Below, piece after piece: positions 48,406-62,858 of a stretch of DNA of 64,000 nt. The notes beneath the pieces are model-generated. The model made no database searches and had not been told where the DNA came from. It saw only the letters and a program-made list of their open reading frames with translations. Position 1 is the stretch's first letter, and each line of letters begins with the position of its first letter. Origin of the DNA: Chionis minor (lineage: Eukaryota > Chordata > Aves > Charadriiformes > Chionididae); assembly GCA_013398295.1 (NCBI GenBank), contig VZSF01006774.1:1-64000 (forward strand), in the 5' to 3' direction. A program made the translations under genes and the position numbers.

Positions 48406-51400
48406 TTTTGCTTTTCCATAACAAGCTTATTTTTAGTTAGGCTATCATTAAACAGAGAAACCAGTCACCAAAACTCACAGGGAACATGAGAACTGCTCGT
48501 GCTTTTGTAGCTACAGTTATATGGGAATGCATTTTGCACAGAAAGTGACATCAGGACGTGTTGATACTGCTTAATTGGGCAGAGCCTAGCTCTGAGGTAG
48601 TTCAGACACCACATTGATGCTGAATCTTAACATAGAATTGATAAACTGTACTGTAAGCTTTCATAGTGTCATAATACTAAATTTTGCAATTTCTAGTAGA
48701 GAAATGTTTATATTTCTGAAGTCCTGCACTCTTCACCACTTTAAAAAGAATCTAACTAATGCAGCAAAATTTAAAAAAGGTAACATCATTATATGATGGC
48801 TGCGACATACTGTCTTGTATAAATCTTGAATTTACAGAAGATACTGCCAAGTAGTTTGAGTTCCAAATTAACACATTATGCTTCTTGATCATAACGTGCA
48901 CTTCTCTCTGCTAGTGGTCGGTATCAGTAATCTCTAGAGGACATGCTTAGTGCTGTCCTTGCTAGTTTTTCTAGTGCTGTAGAAGTTTTATTACAGCTGC
49001 CAAGTACAAAGATGCAAACGGGGAGTGAAGTCCCTCGTGAGTGCTGTAAAGGGGGACAATTTTCAGCTGATTGCCAAAATGGCACAGGGTCAGGATAAAG
49101 GTGTAGTAGCTCAGGACCCCGGGCACCCATCCCTGCAGGTAAGCAGAGTAGCCTCCTCCCCGGAGATGGTGGTCATTCTGAACACAATTAATCAAATACC
49201 AGAAACTGAAGGGTTTCTACCAAGTTTTAACCTTTGTATGTATGTTAATACAGAACACGGTCTTGCTGGGAAGTCACTTACTTGCTATTTAAAAACTTGA
49301 CAGCACTGTAAAGCAAAAATCAAGGTTTTATGGTTGGTTTCTTAAAAGCGTTTTGAACTTCAAGTGAGCTATAACAATTGTTGGATGTATCTTTAAGTGA
49401 ATAAAGCCAGGATCAGTGCCTCTTGTAACAGTATTGTATTCTTGGTTTTTTCTCTAGCAAGTAGGCATTCTCCTGTTGGAAATGAAACCTCTTGGAGAAG
49501 TTTCCTAGTTGCTAGTTGCCTTTTTGTTTCAGTGACTTGCTGTTGGGACATGCTGAAAGCGCTGGAGAACAATGATACTTTCTATTTTTAAATGCTTGCT
49601 TTTTCCTGGGTTAAATAACTTTAACAAACCTTTTTAAAAAATACAGTATGGCCTCGAGCTGGCGCTGTATTTTAGTGCGTTAAATACAAAGTTTGACTTC
49701 AGTATCTTTGGATCCAAAAAAAATCAAGTTAAGAAATACATAATCAGTCAAACCCGTCATCTGTGAGTCCTCTCACAGGGGAGATTTATACCTGGATTTT
49801 ATAGATGTGTTTTCAGTGTGTGCATGAAATTCTGAAGGCTTGGTTTTGATGACTAATACCTGAGTGAAACATCTTGAGCTGTAGACTCTTACTTACCTGT
49901 GTTATAACCTCACTGATGCATGAAGTGTCGTCTTTTTCTAGGACCAGATATTAGTTGATTATTTAAAAAAAAAACAACAACAAAACACCTTCCAGTGTAC
50001 ATTCAAAAAGGATGACAGTCTACCTCAAGTGTTGTATGAACATAAAATACCTCTTTCTGCTTCTAAGGCTGATGGAAGTTTGAAGTGCAGTCGTGTTCAG
50101 AGGCAAAAAAAGTAGAATTTTGTACTTCAGATGAACGCCAGCAGGAGGGGGTTCTTAACGGGATAAGGCGATAGCTCTGTTTGCTTTAGCTCTGCATGCA
50201 GACGTGTATTTGGAGGCAGGCAGAGCTGTGTTTCTGCCTGCTTTTTTTCCTCTGAGCTGAAAATTTCTGTATAGAAATTTGATAGAGAATGTGGGAGACT
50301 ATTTTTTTTTTTTTTTTTTAGGTACTGAAAGGCTGCAGAGGAGAATGGCGTCCCTGTTGGAATGGGTTGGGGAGGAGCCCGGGAGCTAACAAAGGGCACA
50401 GTGATCTAGCCGGGCTGCTCTTCTCCGCAGCTCCAGCTCTGCCCAGAGTTCTCTTACATCTTATCGAAGTAAGCTAAGCTGTTGCAGGTCTGTTCCTTTC
50501 CAGCAGTAAAGATGCAATGCATCTTTCAACCTAGAACACGAAAATCTTTTGAGAGACTCTGTCACTGGAGGCCCTAGGAGATAGTCTCATGATAGCTCAC
50601 TTCTGCCAGGTATATGCTTTTATCTCCATTGAGTAGTTATGGGGTTGGAACTCAAAGGGTTAGGTGGTCTTGCCCAGGTCACTGAAGTGACCCGTAAAAT
50701 AAAACCAGTCTGGTTCCCCGGGTCAGTAAAGATGCAGTGGGATCAGCTGCCTTCGAGGTGGCGTGGGTCTGCTCTGCTGAAAGTACTGTTAATTATAACG
50801 AAAACAAGTGAGACTAAAATCTTTTGATGGAAGCTTCTGGCTAGAGCAAGGATTTAATCGAAACAGCAGTGTTTGTATAACCAGAAATGGCATAAAGAAG
50901 GAGAAGCATTGATAAAAAGTTTCCATTGAGAGTGGGGGATTTGTGGTTAGTGCTGCACATGGGTCATCGTGTGTTGTGTCCTCCAGACATGCAGCACAGC
51001 CCAAAATCCCCCGTTTGTGGCAGTTCTGGGCCTGCTTGACAGGGAAACTTTGTCACCTAAGGTTGTAAGCCAGGAGAAGTAAAAGCAGACTTTCAAAGCT
51101 GCTCCTGCTGCTGAAAACACCGAGGTTTGTCACGAATTGCATGGGATGTTCTGCCGTAGTCAGGAGAAAGTGCGTCTGATGGTATCTAGTGGAGGAGGTA
51201 CAGAAATAGAAACAGCAGGAAAGCTCGGAAAGTCAAAGAGAATATGAAATTGAGTGTGATGCTGATAGCTCAGATTCATTAGAACTTACTTGTTAATCTG
51301 TTAAATGACATTTCTCCAGCTATTTGTTTTGCCCATCTGCTCGGTTTATTCCTAGAGGTTTATTCCAGATTACCTGAATATACAAGCAAGTGAGAGGCCA

Positions 51401-54400
51401 AGCTTTGAGAAAAAATTGAAGGCAGATGTTTAACAAAAAACAGCCGCTGCACAAGAATTACCAGTTCAGCTTCGGCCTGTATGGGCAACAAACTGCAAAG
51501 CCACACCAACTTCCCAAAGAACTGCTTGCTCTTCTGTTTTTAATTTGGTTTTGCCGTAGTAAAGGTTAGTCCCGGGTTGCCCGAGTAGCAGAATATAATT
51601 TTCTCTAGTTTTCCATTCGACAAGTGGTTGCCCTTGCAATACGTGGGCTTGCACCCTGGCTGCTCCAGTGCAAGCTCTTCCCTGAGCAACCTGTTCCTGG
51701 CCCCTGCCTCAGGCAGGACATCAGTCTGGATGGCAAGTCTGGGTTTGCTTATCCTGCTTCTGAGCTCTCCTGTTAACTGTTGGTTTTTCCAGCTGCTGAG
51801 CTCACTCTTCCCTAGAGACGTGAAGGACTCAAATGATGGGAAAAGCGGCAGTTCTGTGTCCCTGGAGGAAAATAGCCAGAAGCACCCACGTTAAAGGCAG
51901 TGGTCAGGTAGCAGGATGAGCCTGTCCTGATAAAAGCCTCTTGTGGACTTTTCCAGCTGTCCGAAGAGCCTACAGCTGAAGTCTGCGGATGTTTGGATTC
52001 CCACGTGGTTTGTGGGGATCACCTGTACAGCTCTACCTCACCTTCTGCTTTCTGCATTTTGCATTTTGTAGTTAACTGAAGTCAGGGCTTGCTTTAGTCC
52101 CAGGTGTGTCTCAGCCTTGGGAAAACTCTTCCCAAATGGCTCTAATTTGGGCTAATAGCTAAAAGGCTTTCGATAAACAGTAAAATCCTCTGGCAGAGAA
52201 GGGAGCACAAATCCATCTGTCCTTTCTCCCAGTGCGCCTTCACATGCTGAGAGCTGATGGAGAAGAAAGGTTGCTCTGATCCCAATGGGCTGCTTAAACG
52301 ATCGCGTGACCGGGGCAGGGGAAAAGGCTTTTGAAGGAAGCTGTCATTTGGAATTTACTTGTGGAATCCTAAAGAGAAACAGGTTTGAAGCCTCTTGCTG
52401 ATCTTTAATGTGCGCTGTCTTACCTGTTAAAGCCTTTGGCTTGAAGGGACTTCATCTGGCTCCAGTCCCTCAGCTTAGAAATCCAGATTTTCCAGCTCTT
52501 TCTGTCGTCAGTAATGAAGAGAGGGAAGTGCCTCCACAGGCCATTCAGCCAGTCTCTTAGTTTTTTAGAAAGAGCCTAGGGACACTGTGCTTCTACTGGA
52601 GGTGCTTCACCCTAGATGAGTATAGGTAAGTTATACGTACGTATTCGCATAGGTGCTGTATGCATATAGGCACTAGACATTCTTACATATTCTGTATATA
52701 AGAATATGGCTGTACCCGTGCTGTTAGTCGCTGTCGCGAGCCCAAGGGAACAACCATACTTCTTTATAAAGAAGTAGAAATTTAAGCTGGTCCTGGAAAT
52801 ACGTTGCTGCCCGATAGATGTGAGGAATTAGCTTTTCCTTGCAGGAAGAAAAACTTTCTCACTGCCCTTCTGCCTGTGACTCCAACACCAGACTCGTTCC
52901 TTGCTGTGTTAAGCTTGCAGTTCATCCTTCGTCCTTTTGGCATATTGCAAACAATGGCGTATTTCTGAAATAAAACAGGCATAACTTTACATCTGCGTTA
53001 TTAATCATTTTCCTGCCGAGTACCCAGCAGAAACGTGTGGATACCTCCCTCTTCAGCCCCTCGCGCCTTCCATAGCAGGGCTCTGGGCTCAGAGAGACTT
53101 TAAGCTTTCTAAACAGAAGCAGTTTTCTTAATTCTACGTTCTGTATTAAAGCAAATTAGTTCTAAAATCTTTCTTTCTTCCCCTAGCCTTGCTTGTTGCT
53201 TTGACTAATTATCCTATAGGTTTCATGTGTTTGTTTCTTCCATGTGGGATCTTTTCACTTGGAGTGGAGCAGGACCGTGGGAGTCTGATAGCAAATCATG
53301 CTTGTGTGCCCTAATTGTCACCAGTGCTGGGTCACACAGCTGGCTCTTGGTGCTTCTAATGTGGTCTTAGAGTATCCTTCTGGTAATACTCATTCTCGTT
53401 TAAAAAAGGAAAAGAAAAGAGAGTTTTATTGCCTTCGCTACAGGGAGAAAAGATAGATGTGATTCATTTTGAAAACAAGGCACACATGCAAGTAAAAAAA
53501 TAGATTTTCGGTTCTTTTTTGGTTTTGTGGACTGAAATGTCTTTCTGTATTGCTCATGATCCTCGGAGCCTGCTGCAGGCCCTGTGCTATGCTTTTGTTC
53601 AGCACTAAAATAGACTTTTTTTCCCCACTACGAATGTGAAAAAACAAGTTCTTGGGAAACATGAGTTCATCTGAAACGAAGCTTAGAATGTTTTTCTTCC
53701 CTGCATTGTCTTCACACTTTCTGACACCCTCAAACAATGGGTTGCTTTCCTATGAGTCCCAGCCAGCAGGGAGGGTTGCATTTCTTTCTTTTTCTCTTCT
53801 GAAGGAGCTCTACAAAGTTTGCTTGGGTTCTTTTGAAGTGGTTATTTAGGTTTGAGGCTGTGGTTGCTATTGAGATTTCCCTGGTAGTGAGAGGCTGCTT
53901 GGAGCTGGCTGTGTGGTCTCAAACTTTTTTTTGTACATGACAGTGTGTATTTAATTCCAGACCTACTCCACTTTCTCAAACTCATTTAAGCTGCGTGCTG
54001 AAGCACATTATTTCGCTCTACGCTTTGTTCTGGATGACGGAGGTGGCCATTAGATCCTGCCCCCGACCAAGAACATACTCGGGCTTGGAGAATGAGGAGC
54101 GTGCTGGGGCTGGAGCCCCCTCTGCGCCTCATGGAGATGCTGCGGGTGGAGAGGTGTCTTCTGAGCTGGCCAAAATCAGGAGATGGGATGCTTTGGCATG
54201 TGTGGATATGAAGGGGATCTTCTGAGCTTACTGCTCAGAAGTAGGAAGAAGAAGAAGAAAGAGGGGGCCACGCTGGAGCATGGGGTGAAGATGAGGAGTG
54301 GATGTCCCAGCTGTGCTGTCCTCCTCTCCCCGAATGGCTCAGGATCACTCAGCAGAAGGAAACTCCAAGCAAACACGGGGAGTGTTCACGCAGTGGTGGC

Positions 54401-57325
54401 TCTGAGCGCCTCCTGCCTGGGCTGACCTCCCCTCCGCAGCCCGAGGTCCCTGGGGCTGGCATCTCGCAACTCCTGCTGCCACCGCAGCAGCCCCGCTCCT
54501 GCCATTTTACCGGAGATGGAGCTGCGGTCGTCCCCGTGCAGCAGAGAGTGGTTTTGCTGTGAAGGTTGAAGGGTTCTTGAAGATAGAAAGCAAATATGTA
54601 GGTAATGAAAAAATGAGATTAAATTTAACGCATGGAAATAACAAAAGGCGAGAATTGGGCCAGTATGCAAATGCCATAGAGAAAAAAACGTAAGAAATGC
54701 AATTGGAAAGGTGATTTCCGTGTGCAGAGGCACTGGTTCTGGGTTAGTATTCCTGCTTTCTTGAAATGCTACTGTTTGAGAGCTCTGCCGTTAAAAAGGT
54801 GACTGTGTGTATCAGATTTACCTTTCTAATTTGGATCGTAATGCCCAGTGCACCATGCTTCTCCCGGAATGCGTTGAATGTTTTCTGGAAGAGTGTGGTA
54901 GTCACAGTAGGTCTTGCATAGCCACGGCCTTGTGGGTTGAAATGCTGCTTAAAAGGAGGCAAGAAGCCAGAGGAAGGGAAGAGGGGAGTGCTGTGAGGAG
55001 CAGGGCTGATGGGGATGAGGCAGAGGTAGGAACTAATGCAGCGACAGCCCGCCCCTCTGCATTCCCATCGAGTGCTCGGCCAAGTCATCGCTATGGCCAG
55101 TCCTTGTCTTCTGAAGTACAAAAGGGATTAGACTGGAATATACTCAAGGAATTAGACTATATATACTCTTTCTTCACTGGTGCTGTCTGTATGTTTTATA
55201 TCGCCATGTATGAATTAGTCTCTGAGCAGGGTTTTTCCATCTCGAAGTTGGGTCGCTCTTTGCGTATCCTCCGTGTCCTCGTGTTCTGTAGTGGCTGGAG
55301 TTCAGCAGACTCTTTGGGCTGGTCCCTGCTATGTGTTCGGCAGTTTTCCAAGGCAGATGTTCTCCATACACAATGAGCAGCGATGGGTAGCAAAGGTATT
55401 AAGTTGGATATCTAAACACAAAGCCCATCCTATTAGGATAGTTCCTGGCTGTGATTTGGGAAGGCACGGGACTCTCCCGTACGGCTGGGCTTGGTGGCTG
55501 GGAAGGCAGGGAGCCTTGCTGCTCCTTTGCCGATGCAATAATTTTTTATTTGGCAAGAAAAGAGCGGAGATCTGTCTTGGGTTGCAAAATGATCCCACAA
55601 CAAAAATTATAATGTGGGAAATGGTCTCTACTATGACATTGTAGAAAGACAGTATCATACCAACTATTTTCAACATATATATTTATAATTAACAGAAAAA
55701 GCTGTCTTTTACCAGAAAAACAGATGAAATTATGGCAATAAAACCACGATGTTTTTGTTCTTTAGAGTGAAGTGGTATGAGAGACAGCAATACTCTTTAA
55801 ATCCACGATGGATGACATGTACCTCCTGCAAGTGAGCGCTATGGTTCTTTCCTGCCAGTTTTGGTACCTCGCTCCCAGGTTCAGCGCAGGTTTTGTGTGC
55901 TCTGCTGCTGGGGAAACGCTGTTCCTGCCAGGGGAATAATTCAGATCCATTAAGGCATGAGTCAAAAGCGGTGAGGAGCAGTTGCAGAAGCAGCGATGGA
56001 TTTTTTTGTGTCTGTGTTTTAAATGAGTGCAGTGAGGGGCTGTGATCTGGGATGATGGAAAGCATCCGTTGTGCCATGCAGGAACGGAAGAGTCCTGCTT
56101 GTGTGTTGCCTGTTGCTGCCTCCCCAAATTACCCCCATTATCTGCTCTGCCTCCCCTCTTCCCAGTGCTGCGGCCGGGTGGGATAACCAGCCCAGTGAGG
56201 ATGGGCGGGCATTGTTCTGCCCCAATGGAAAATTGCTCCTCAAATGCATCACTAAGGTTTTCTGCAGATGGGCACAATTCCCAATGGACCATCATTTTTG
56301 ATTCATTGAGGACCAGATTTCTCAAAAGTTTTTTTGTAGCCCAGCTGCAAGTGTAAACATCCACAGCTGCGATATGTTTTTCAAACGAACTCAATACCCT
56401 GTGTGTTGAGCAGTCTTGAAAGCTGGACCTGGAGTGAATTAGAGACTCCAAATACATCTTTTGTCCTTGTTTTTGCTCTTAAGGTTCTGAAGCATTTGAC
56501 TGTTTGTGTCGGTTTCGCGGCGTCAGCGTTGTTCGTCTCGGCCATGGTTTGGGCTGCTTTCCCAGCCGTGTCTCAGTCCCAGTGAAGGCAGCACCGCTCC
56601 CGTCCCCGCAGCCCTCCCTGCCTCATCGTGCTGACCAGGGCTGAGCTCTGCAACCTGGGGGATGCTCCCAGTGGTGCAAGGAAGGAGGAGACGTTTTTAT
56701 GATGGCCTTGTTGGGAAAACTATGCCGTGTATGCAGGGATGTGGCAGGTAACGGTGAGGCTGGAGCAAGGGTGCCTTAACGGCTGCTTTTTGGAATAGAA
56801 CAAGAGCAGGAGAAACATCAGATGAATTGCATCTGCTTGCATGCCCCAGAAATTCAGCCGCTCCTGGCCTGCTGCCCCGTGCCCTCCGTTTCCCTCCGGG
56901 CAGCCAGAAATGCCATCCAGCTGAATCTCCTGCAGGCACGGTGAGGTACGGCCACCCCTCGGGGTGCCTCCCCTCGGGGTCTGCGCTCCGCAAGGAGAGC
57001 GGCCGCTCCACAGCCCTTGGGTTGGGACCAGTTGGCTTCGCCCAGCGCTGGACAAGCGCAGGTGTGACCAGCTGTGTTTGGGAAGGCTTAAAGCCAGGCT
57101 GTTTTGTACCAGACTGAGAGCAAACGACTACAGGTAAAACTGAGAAGAATTATACTTTCACTTCAACGTAACCCCAGCGTACCTCTCGAGATGCTGCTGC
57201 TTCCTAGGATGTCCTGTGTGCCCGAGCTGTGGGAACTGGAAAATTTCACAGGGATACCTGTCTGCTGGGTTAGCTTTGGGCTGAACCTGTAGGTGTCCCC
57301 TGGAGGGTTTTGGTGAAGAAAAGGG
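48406..57325. other. Intergenic between EIF2S2 and the presumed RALY 3' end
   Basis: No coding exon is recognised. The longest frames (231 codons at 55,762-56,457 on the - strand and 189 codons at 54,807-55,376 on the + strand) have no domain or splice context and overlap frames on the other strand. A T run lies at about 50,301-50,319. No CR1 tail is visible here, in contrast to the left third. Confidence 0.5.
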
Positions 57326-57364
57326 TCTTCCTTTTCTCTCTCTCTCTCTTTCTCTCTTTCTCTT

Positions 57365-57399
<35 letters not shown>

Positions 57400-57409
57400 T
57401 TTCCTTCTA
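57326..57409 (+). repeat. Long polypyrimidine (CT)n tract
   Basis: About 85 bases of almost pure pyrimidine, mostly CT repeats with TTTCT interruptions, ending in TTCCTTCTAG. Such mirror-repeat tracts can form triplex DNA and are often length-variable. The AG at its end would be a strong splice acceptor by sequence, but no exon is recognised after it. Confidence 0.95.
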
Positions 57410-60400
57410 GTTTAAATCCACCTTCCCACATTGCTCTTGACACATCTTTGTTTCTCCTTTTAGCTCTCTAGTGTCTCTTGAAGTTCAGGCTGTTGAAGGC
57501 AAATGCAGGTCCCAGGCGGCTGTACTGGCCGTGAGCGCTCGGAGTACATAAAAATGATTTCTGATTCCTTGTTTGTACCCAATCAGTCAGGGATATGTGC
57601 ATTACTTTAGAAGAGCAGTTAGGTACAAAGACAGTTCATTATGGTATGTTTAAGGTGATCCTACTTGTGTTCCCATTCCTCCTGCTGGCTGCCTGCTCCC
57701 TGCCCAGCCTGCACTCCCCTCACATAAAGGGAGGGATAATGCGATAAACTCTTATCACATTTCCTGAAGTGCTATATTAGATGTTGATATGCAAACAAGT
57801 TCCTAATTTCTTGTGTTAACAGCACATGCAGGCACTGTCTGCCCCTGTGACACAGTATTAACAGCCAGCACTGGTGGCTGTTGGACGTCCCTGCTTTTGC
57901 CTCTGAGACCATGATACTGCCGTGGTCTGGGGCCGCTGGGTGGATCCGTGTCGGAGCTGGACCTGCCTATGACGACGAGTCTCCTGTGCTGCCGCATCCT
58001 GCATCATGATGGGGTAGGACGTTGCTTTTGGGTCTTCTCGCAGCCGGACTGGTCTTTAAGCAGTTTAAATAACTACATTTAATTGTTGCCGCCTTGGTGC
58101 ACTCGAAGCAGTTTTATCAAAGGAGACATGCAGATGGAAGTTCCTGAAGCCTCCCAAGTCTCCGTCGTGGTTCTAACACGGGGAATTTTCACTTTGGCCT
58201 CAAGAAACTGCTTACGCTGTGCCCAGCATGTGATGGTCTGTGCCCCAGAGCTGCTGGGTCACCTTTGCAACCAGTCTGGGTGAATCACTGGGGCTGTGAG
58301 CCCAGGGAGGGGGTGAAAGCTGGGCTCCACGGGAACGTGTGTTTGAGGAACCCCCTGAAACCTGTCAGAGAAAATAACCCACCTGCTAGGAAATAAACCT
58401 GGGCAATGAAAAGGTGCTGAACTTGAGGGTTTTCTGGCTAAACTGGTACAGCGCATCTGTACTGGCATGTGCCTGTCCGCACACCGCCACGATGGGTACG
58501 CGAGCGGTGCTTGGTGCCGGAATGGCTGCTCGGGTCCCTCTGCTGGACACGGGCAGAAGATTTCCAATATGGCTGAGTCCTTTTGGCATTGGACCATCCC
58601 CGTCCCAGGCTTGGATATGTTTTTCTGGCAGAGGATGGACAAACTCCACCAGGAGCCCTTGGGCTTCTTGACCACATCTCCAAATGTTTCCACAACTTTC
58701 CTGAAAGGAGGAAAAATAGGGAATTAAATCTCCTGCAGATAATGGGAAGACAATTCTAGAGGGATATGACAGCTGTCACAGAGGCAGCAAGAGGCTTTTA
58801 CAACTTCCCCAAAGAATGGGTCCTGTTACAGCTGCAACAACTGAAGTATTTCCAAAGTGCTGCATGGACTTAAACTGTGACACTCATTGAAGTTAACAGG
58901 GTTTATTAAAGTCAGTGGGGGCTTTTGTTGCATCTCCTGACTCAAACTGAATGCAAGATCACAGGCGTTTTGGCCTACCAGATAGTCTCTCCGTGCCCAG
59001 AAGCAAATAAAAGGAGGATTTGGGAGTGGAGTAACCCTGCTCTGTTGCTCTAATGCCTGTTGAGGCCAGCATATGAAGAAGCAGAGCACCAAAACTTCCT
59101 GCACATCTGCTGTTCCCATCCAGAGCAGCACATTTAAGCCCAAAGTGTGTCGGCAACCTCATACCTTTCATGTTTCCTTTGCAGAGGTGCAGGCAAGGCA
59201 GCGGGGACAGAGCCCTTTGGTTTTGTTTCCAACAAAGACCACGCTGCTGTCGCCACCAAATGCAGATGGGACGGCAACAAGCAGAGCAGCAAATGTGAGA
59301 AGCCAAGTGAGGGCCAGGACCATGGGTAATGAGATCATGCCTTTGTGGGTAATGGGTGGTGAGGAAAGGCTTTAACAAAAGCTTTTTTTTTTTTTTTTTT
59401 TTCCAGTTCACAAGATGGGAACTGCAGGTAGGTTCACTTGAGTTGCTCAGTTTATCTTGGTCGTTTGATGTGCAGATGTTGGATTAACTGTTGCTGGGGA
59501 GAATGGACTGGCCCGACCCTTGTCTTCCCACTTCCCAGCAGGGCAGGGATGATTTACAGGGAACGACTCTGTGGGGTTCTACTGGATCATGGGAAAGGAG
59601 GTTGGGTGTATCTAGGGTGGGACCCCATTATGTCCATTCAAGAGCTAATGAGATCTGATGGATCTTTTTGTGTCATGGATATTTAAGATGCCCTGGGGAG
59701 GACCACACATCTTGCTGTTAAACAGGACAAGCCCAGTAATGGGGCTTCTGCTCTTCACTGCGGTCTGTTCCCCTGAGACCCCAGAGCATGGTTTGGGCTG
59801 GGGTTGAGGGTGAGGGTGGATGGGCTGTGGTTAAAGCGCTGCGTTGTGCTCTGAGCATGCGGTGCCCCACACCGTATCTCACATGGTGTGTTTGTGCTTG
59901 GAAAGATGGGCTGAGGGAGCCAGGGAACAGGAGCTGGCTGTGATCGGGTGCCCACTGAAGCACCGATGGCTTTGTCCACACTCTGTGCACGTGTTCAATG
60001 CTCTCGAGTCCTTAAACACCTACAGCCCATGGGCTTTCACCTGCCTCTTTCTCCAGCACTGCCTCCTGCCCCTGCAGTGGGCATCTGCCTTTCCCTGCTT
60101 CCCCTCTCTGTCCCTGGGAAAGCAGTGCTCAGGGGGACGTGGTGCCACCTCCTCTCCCTCTGCTCCTCTCTTGATGGGCCCAGTGAAGACAGCAGGAAGT
60201 TTTGCAGCTGCTTAGTGGCCTTAAGGGGTGAAAGGGAAGGAGTGGCGTGCGTTCCCTTTCCCACCCCACTGCTGTGCCCTCACCTCTTCACGTGATGATT
60301 TGCTGGATGGTCACATCCGGAACTCATTTCCTTGAGGCCCCATCTACAGCCAGTAGCGAAGTTCATTACCATTCAGGGGCCTGCATGAGTTCCCCAAGTC

Positions 60401-61393
60401 CCTCACTCTCCCCACACAAAATAATTGACAAAAGCAAACCAGTCGTTTGCTAGGAGACCTCGACCATGTTTTAATGGCGTAAAGGCGATGAGCTGCAATG
60501 ACCCAGCCCGGGCAGTGGTCTGCCTTCCTCGGAGGCACCGAGCCATGCTCGCTCTCAGAGTCCAGGTACACGGCCCAACGCACCTAAGGTTGGGCCGATG
60601 TTGATCTAGAGAGCCAACCATACTGACGTGCTTTTTTTCTTTGTTTTCCTCCCTCTTCCCAGCCACAAAGATGTCCAGCCATTAGTCTGACCATGCTGCT
60701 TTCCTCATCTCAAAGCGAACTGGTGACTGATGGCAGGACGGATGGACGTTCGAGCATCCCCAGGCTCACCGTGAACTTGAACAGATGGAATAGGCAGCTT
60801 TGCCCTCCAGTGCTGGATGACGCCTCGGGCCAGGCTCAGCAGACAACTTTCTAGGACTGGAAACTTGAAAAAGCATTGAGAGAGTGGTAGCGGCTGGCTT
60901 CTCCCCATGTGGTCACTGGTGTCCTCCAAACACGGCTCAGGTTTGGGTGGTTACTGCACTGAACACGTGCAGAGCTGGCAAGATGGGGTGAGCTTTGCTC
61001 TGCTGAGGAAGGGACTGGGGAGACAGCCAAAGATGTTGTGCTTAAGGAACATTTATTAGCACCTCAACTTGTGTGAACTGGAACAGCAGTCTCATTTTGC
61101 AGTCTGTTATGAGCTGGACCAGTACAAAGTCCAGACATTTAAAGGCCTGGATTTATTTGTCCCCTGCATCAAATGAGTTCCCAGGCCTCCAGAGGAAAAG
61201 TCCTAGAGTGCCTGTGAAACCAGATGTTTTGCTCAGCCCGGTGGGATATACCTTGTGTAAGGGAAAGCAAATCCTGTGGGCAGAGCTGAAGCTTAGAAAG
61301 GGAAAGAAGATTTTCCTCTGAATTAGAGGAAAAAAGTGTGTGTGTGCGTATGGCAGAGATAGAAGAGAGCGAAAGCAAATTAGATTTCTTTCT
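57410..61393. other. Intergenic, no gene recognised
   Basis: Short overlapping frames only. A T run lies at about 59,383-59,402. A TTTATT at 61,052-61,057 is a possible polyadenylation signal for a - strand transcript but has no other support. Confidence 0.45.
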
Positions 61394-61399
61394 TTTATT
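61394..61399 (-). terminator. Distal polyadenylation signal (AATAAA) on the - strand
   Basis: The - strand sequence around it is TGTATAATAAAAGAAAGAAA, with a Pumilio element 12 bases upstream (61,411-61,418). It could serve an extended RALY 3' UTR or an unrelated non-coding RNA. Confidence 0.45.
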
Positions 61400-62858
61400 A
61401 TACAGGATTGTATGTACAAGGTCACCTTTCTCCCAAACATCAGCATCACAGTCAGTTCATAGCAAAAACTGCAGCTCATCTCTCAAAGCCTAGCAAACAG
61501 CTCTACGACGGCTCAGTACAACACAATGGGTAAATTGTACAGGAACCGGAAAAAGGTAGGGGAAAGCACGGTTATCCCTTTAATCCCTCGTGAATTGTTT
61601 GGAACGAAGAAACGCAAATAAAACATTGTGCTTCAAGAGCCATGCTTGCTCCAGGATGGCCCCTGGGACCTGTTTTCCCCTTCACCCTTCCAAGAGAGAT
61701 GCCGTGGGTGAGATCCGGCTTTGAGCGCTGGAGCAGAGCAGGAGTCCCCTTTCAGAGCACTCTGTATGACCTGGGGGGGCCACACGTTTTGTGGGGGGGG
61801 TTTACCAAGGAGAAGCTGTGGGGACTGTTGGGGATTCAAAGCACTGATGTGTGTGTGTGTGTTTTGGAGGGGAACAGGGGAGACGGGCAGGACACATCTG
61901 ATCTGAATAAAGTGCTGAGTGAGTTTCAGTCCCACCTACCCCTGAGCTCAGGAAAACTGGATAAGCCCACACGGGAGGAACGAACAAGAAGAGAAAGGCC
62001 GAGAGGCCTCTCGGGTGCTGTGGTGCGAGGGGGTTCCCACAACGAGCTGCACTGCTGGCCGCTGCAGCCCTCTGCTTGCAGGACCTGGCACAGGTCAAAA
62101 GCAGTTCGAATTTGGGGAAGCAGGGGAGGTGCTTGCACGCCCACATGCATCGTGCTGGGGGTATTCACCGTTACCAGTCTCATAACACTCAGGCAAGCTG
62201 TCACGCCGCACGGGCCCCTCACACTGGGGATGGAGCAGAGCCTTCGTGGTGGGGAGCAGGCGCTGTCGCAGCGCTCTCCTGGAGTGCCAGGTCAGAGTGA
62301 AGACCCAGCGAGGCTGGGGCAAGAGGAGATGTGAGCACCCTGGGGAAGGGGCTGATGTCTCTGGCACTGGGGTGGAGAAGTGGGTGGATTACATCCCTTC
62401 CAGGGAGCAGCTGGTCCAAGAAAAGCATCTCTTCCACACATGCTTGCACCCCCTCACTCTGCAGAGACGTGCTCAGCCTTTACATACTGGTTTCCCAGGG
62501 GGAGACTGAGGAGACCAAACCGTTGAAGACGATGGGTGCTTTGTTTCTCCTGCTTGGGATCACTTGCTTTCCTGCAAGCAGCTTCCTTTCCCCTTCCCCT
62601 CTCTTCAAGCAGCTGCCCAGAGCACAGCACATGCAGCAGCCCCGACTCTTTTCCACCTGGAAGTGACCGTGTACCCACGGCAGCTCCTGGGGCAAAAGAG
62701 ATGTGATGGGAGGTGACCGTTCTGGGAGGACGGCTCACCCCTCAGCCACTTCCTCAACATGACCTTTAGCGTGAGAACACAAATTGTCCAAACTGAGACA
62801 GTACTTTTCCCCCAGTTAGCAAATGCTCTGGCTGTCACCTAGCATGAGAAAAAATGTC
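61394..62858 (-). other. Possible distal extension of the RALY 3' UTR
   Basis: The - strand has AATAAA at 61,399-61,394. Just upstream in transcript direction lies TGTACATA (61,418-61,411), a perfect Pumilio-binding element of the type common near mRNA ends. If the transcript ending at 62,859 reads through, this would give a 3' UTR of about 2.1 kb. The 230-codon + strand frame (61,642-62,334) lies over it and includes a (TG)n run; I regard that frame as chance. The link to RALY is inference. Confidence 0.35.

Noticed and set aside
55762..56457. A 231-codon - strand open frame
   Set aside because: No recognisable family, no splice signals in the expected places and strong overlap with frames on the opposite strand.
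61642..62334. A 230-codon + strand open frame
   Set aside because: It includes a (TG)n run, has no splice or domain context and probably lies antisense to a RALY 3' UTR extension.
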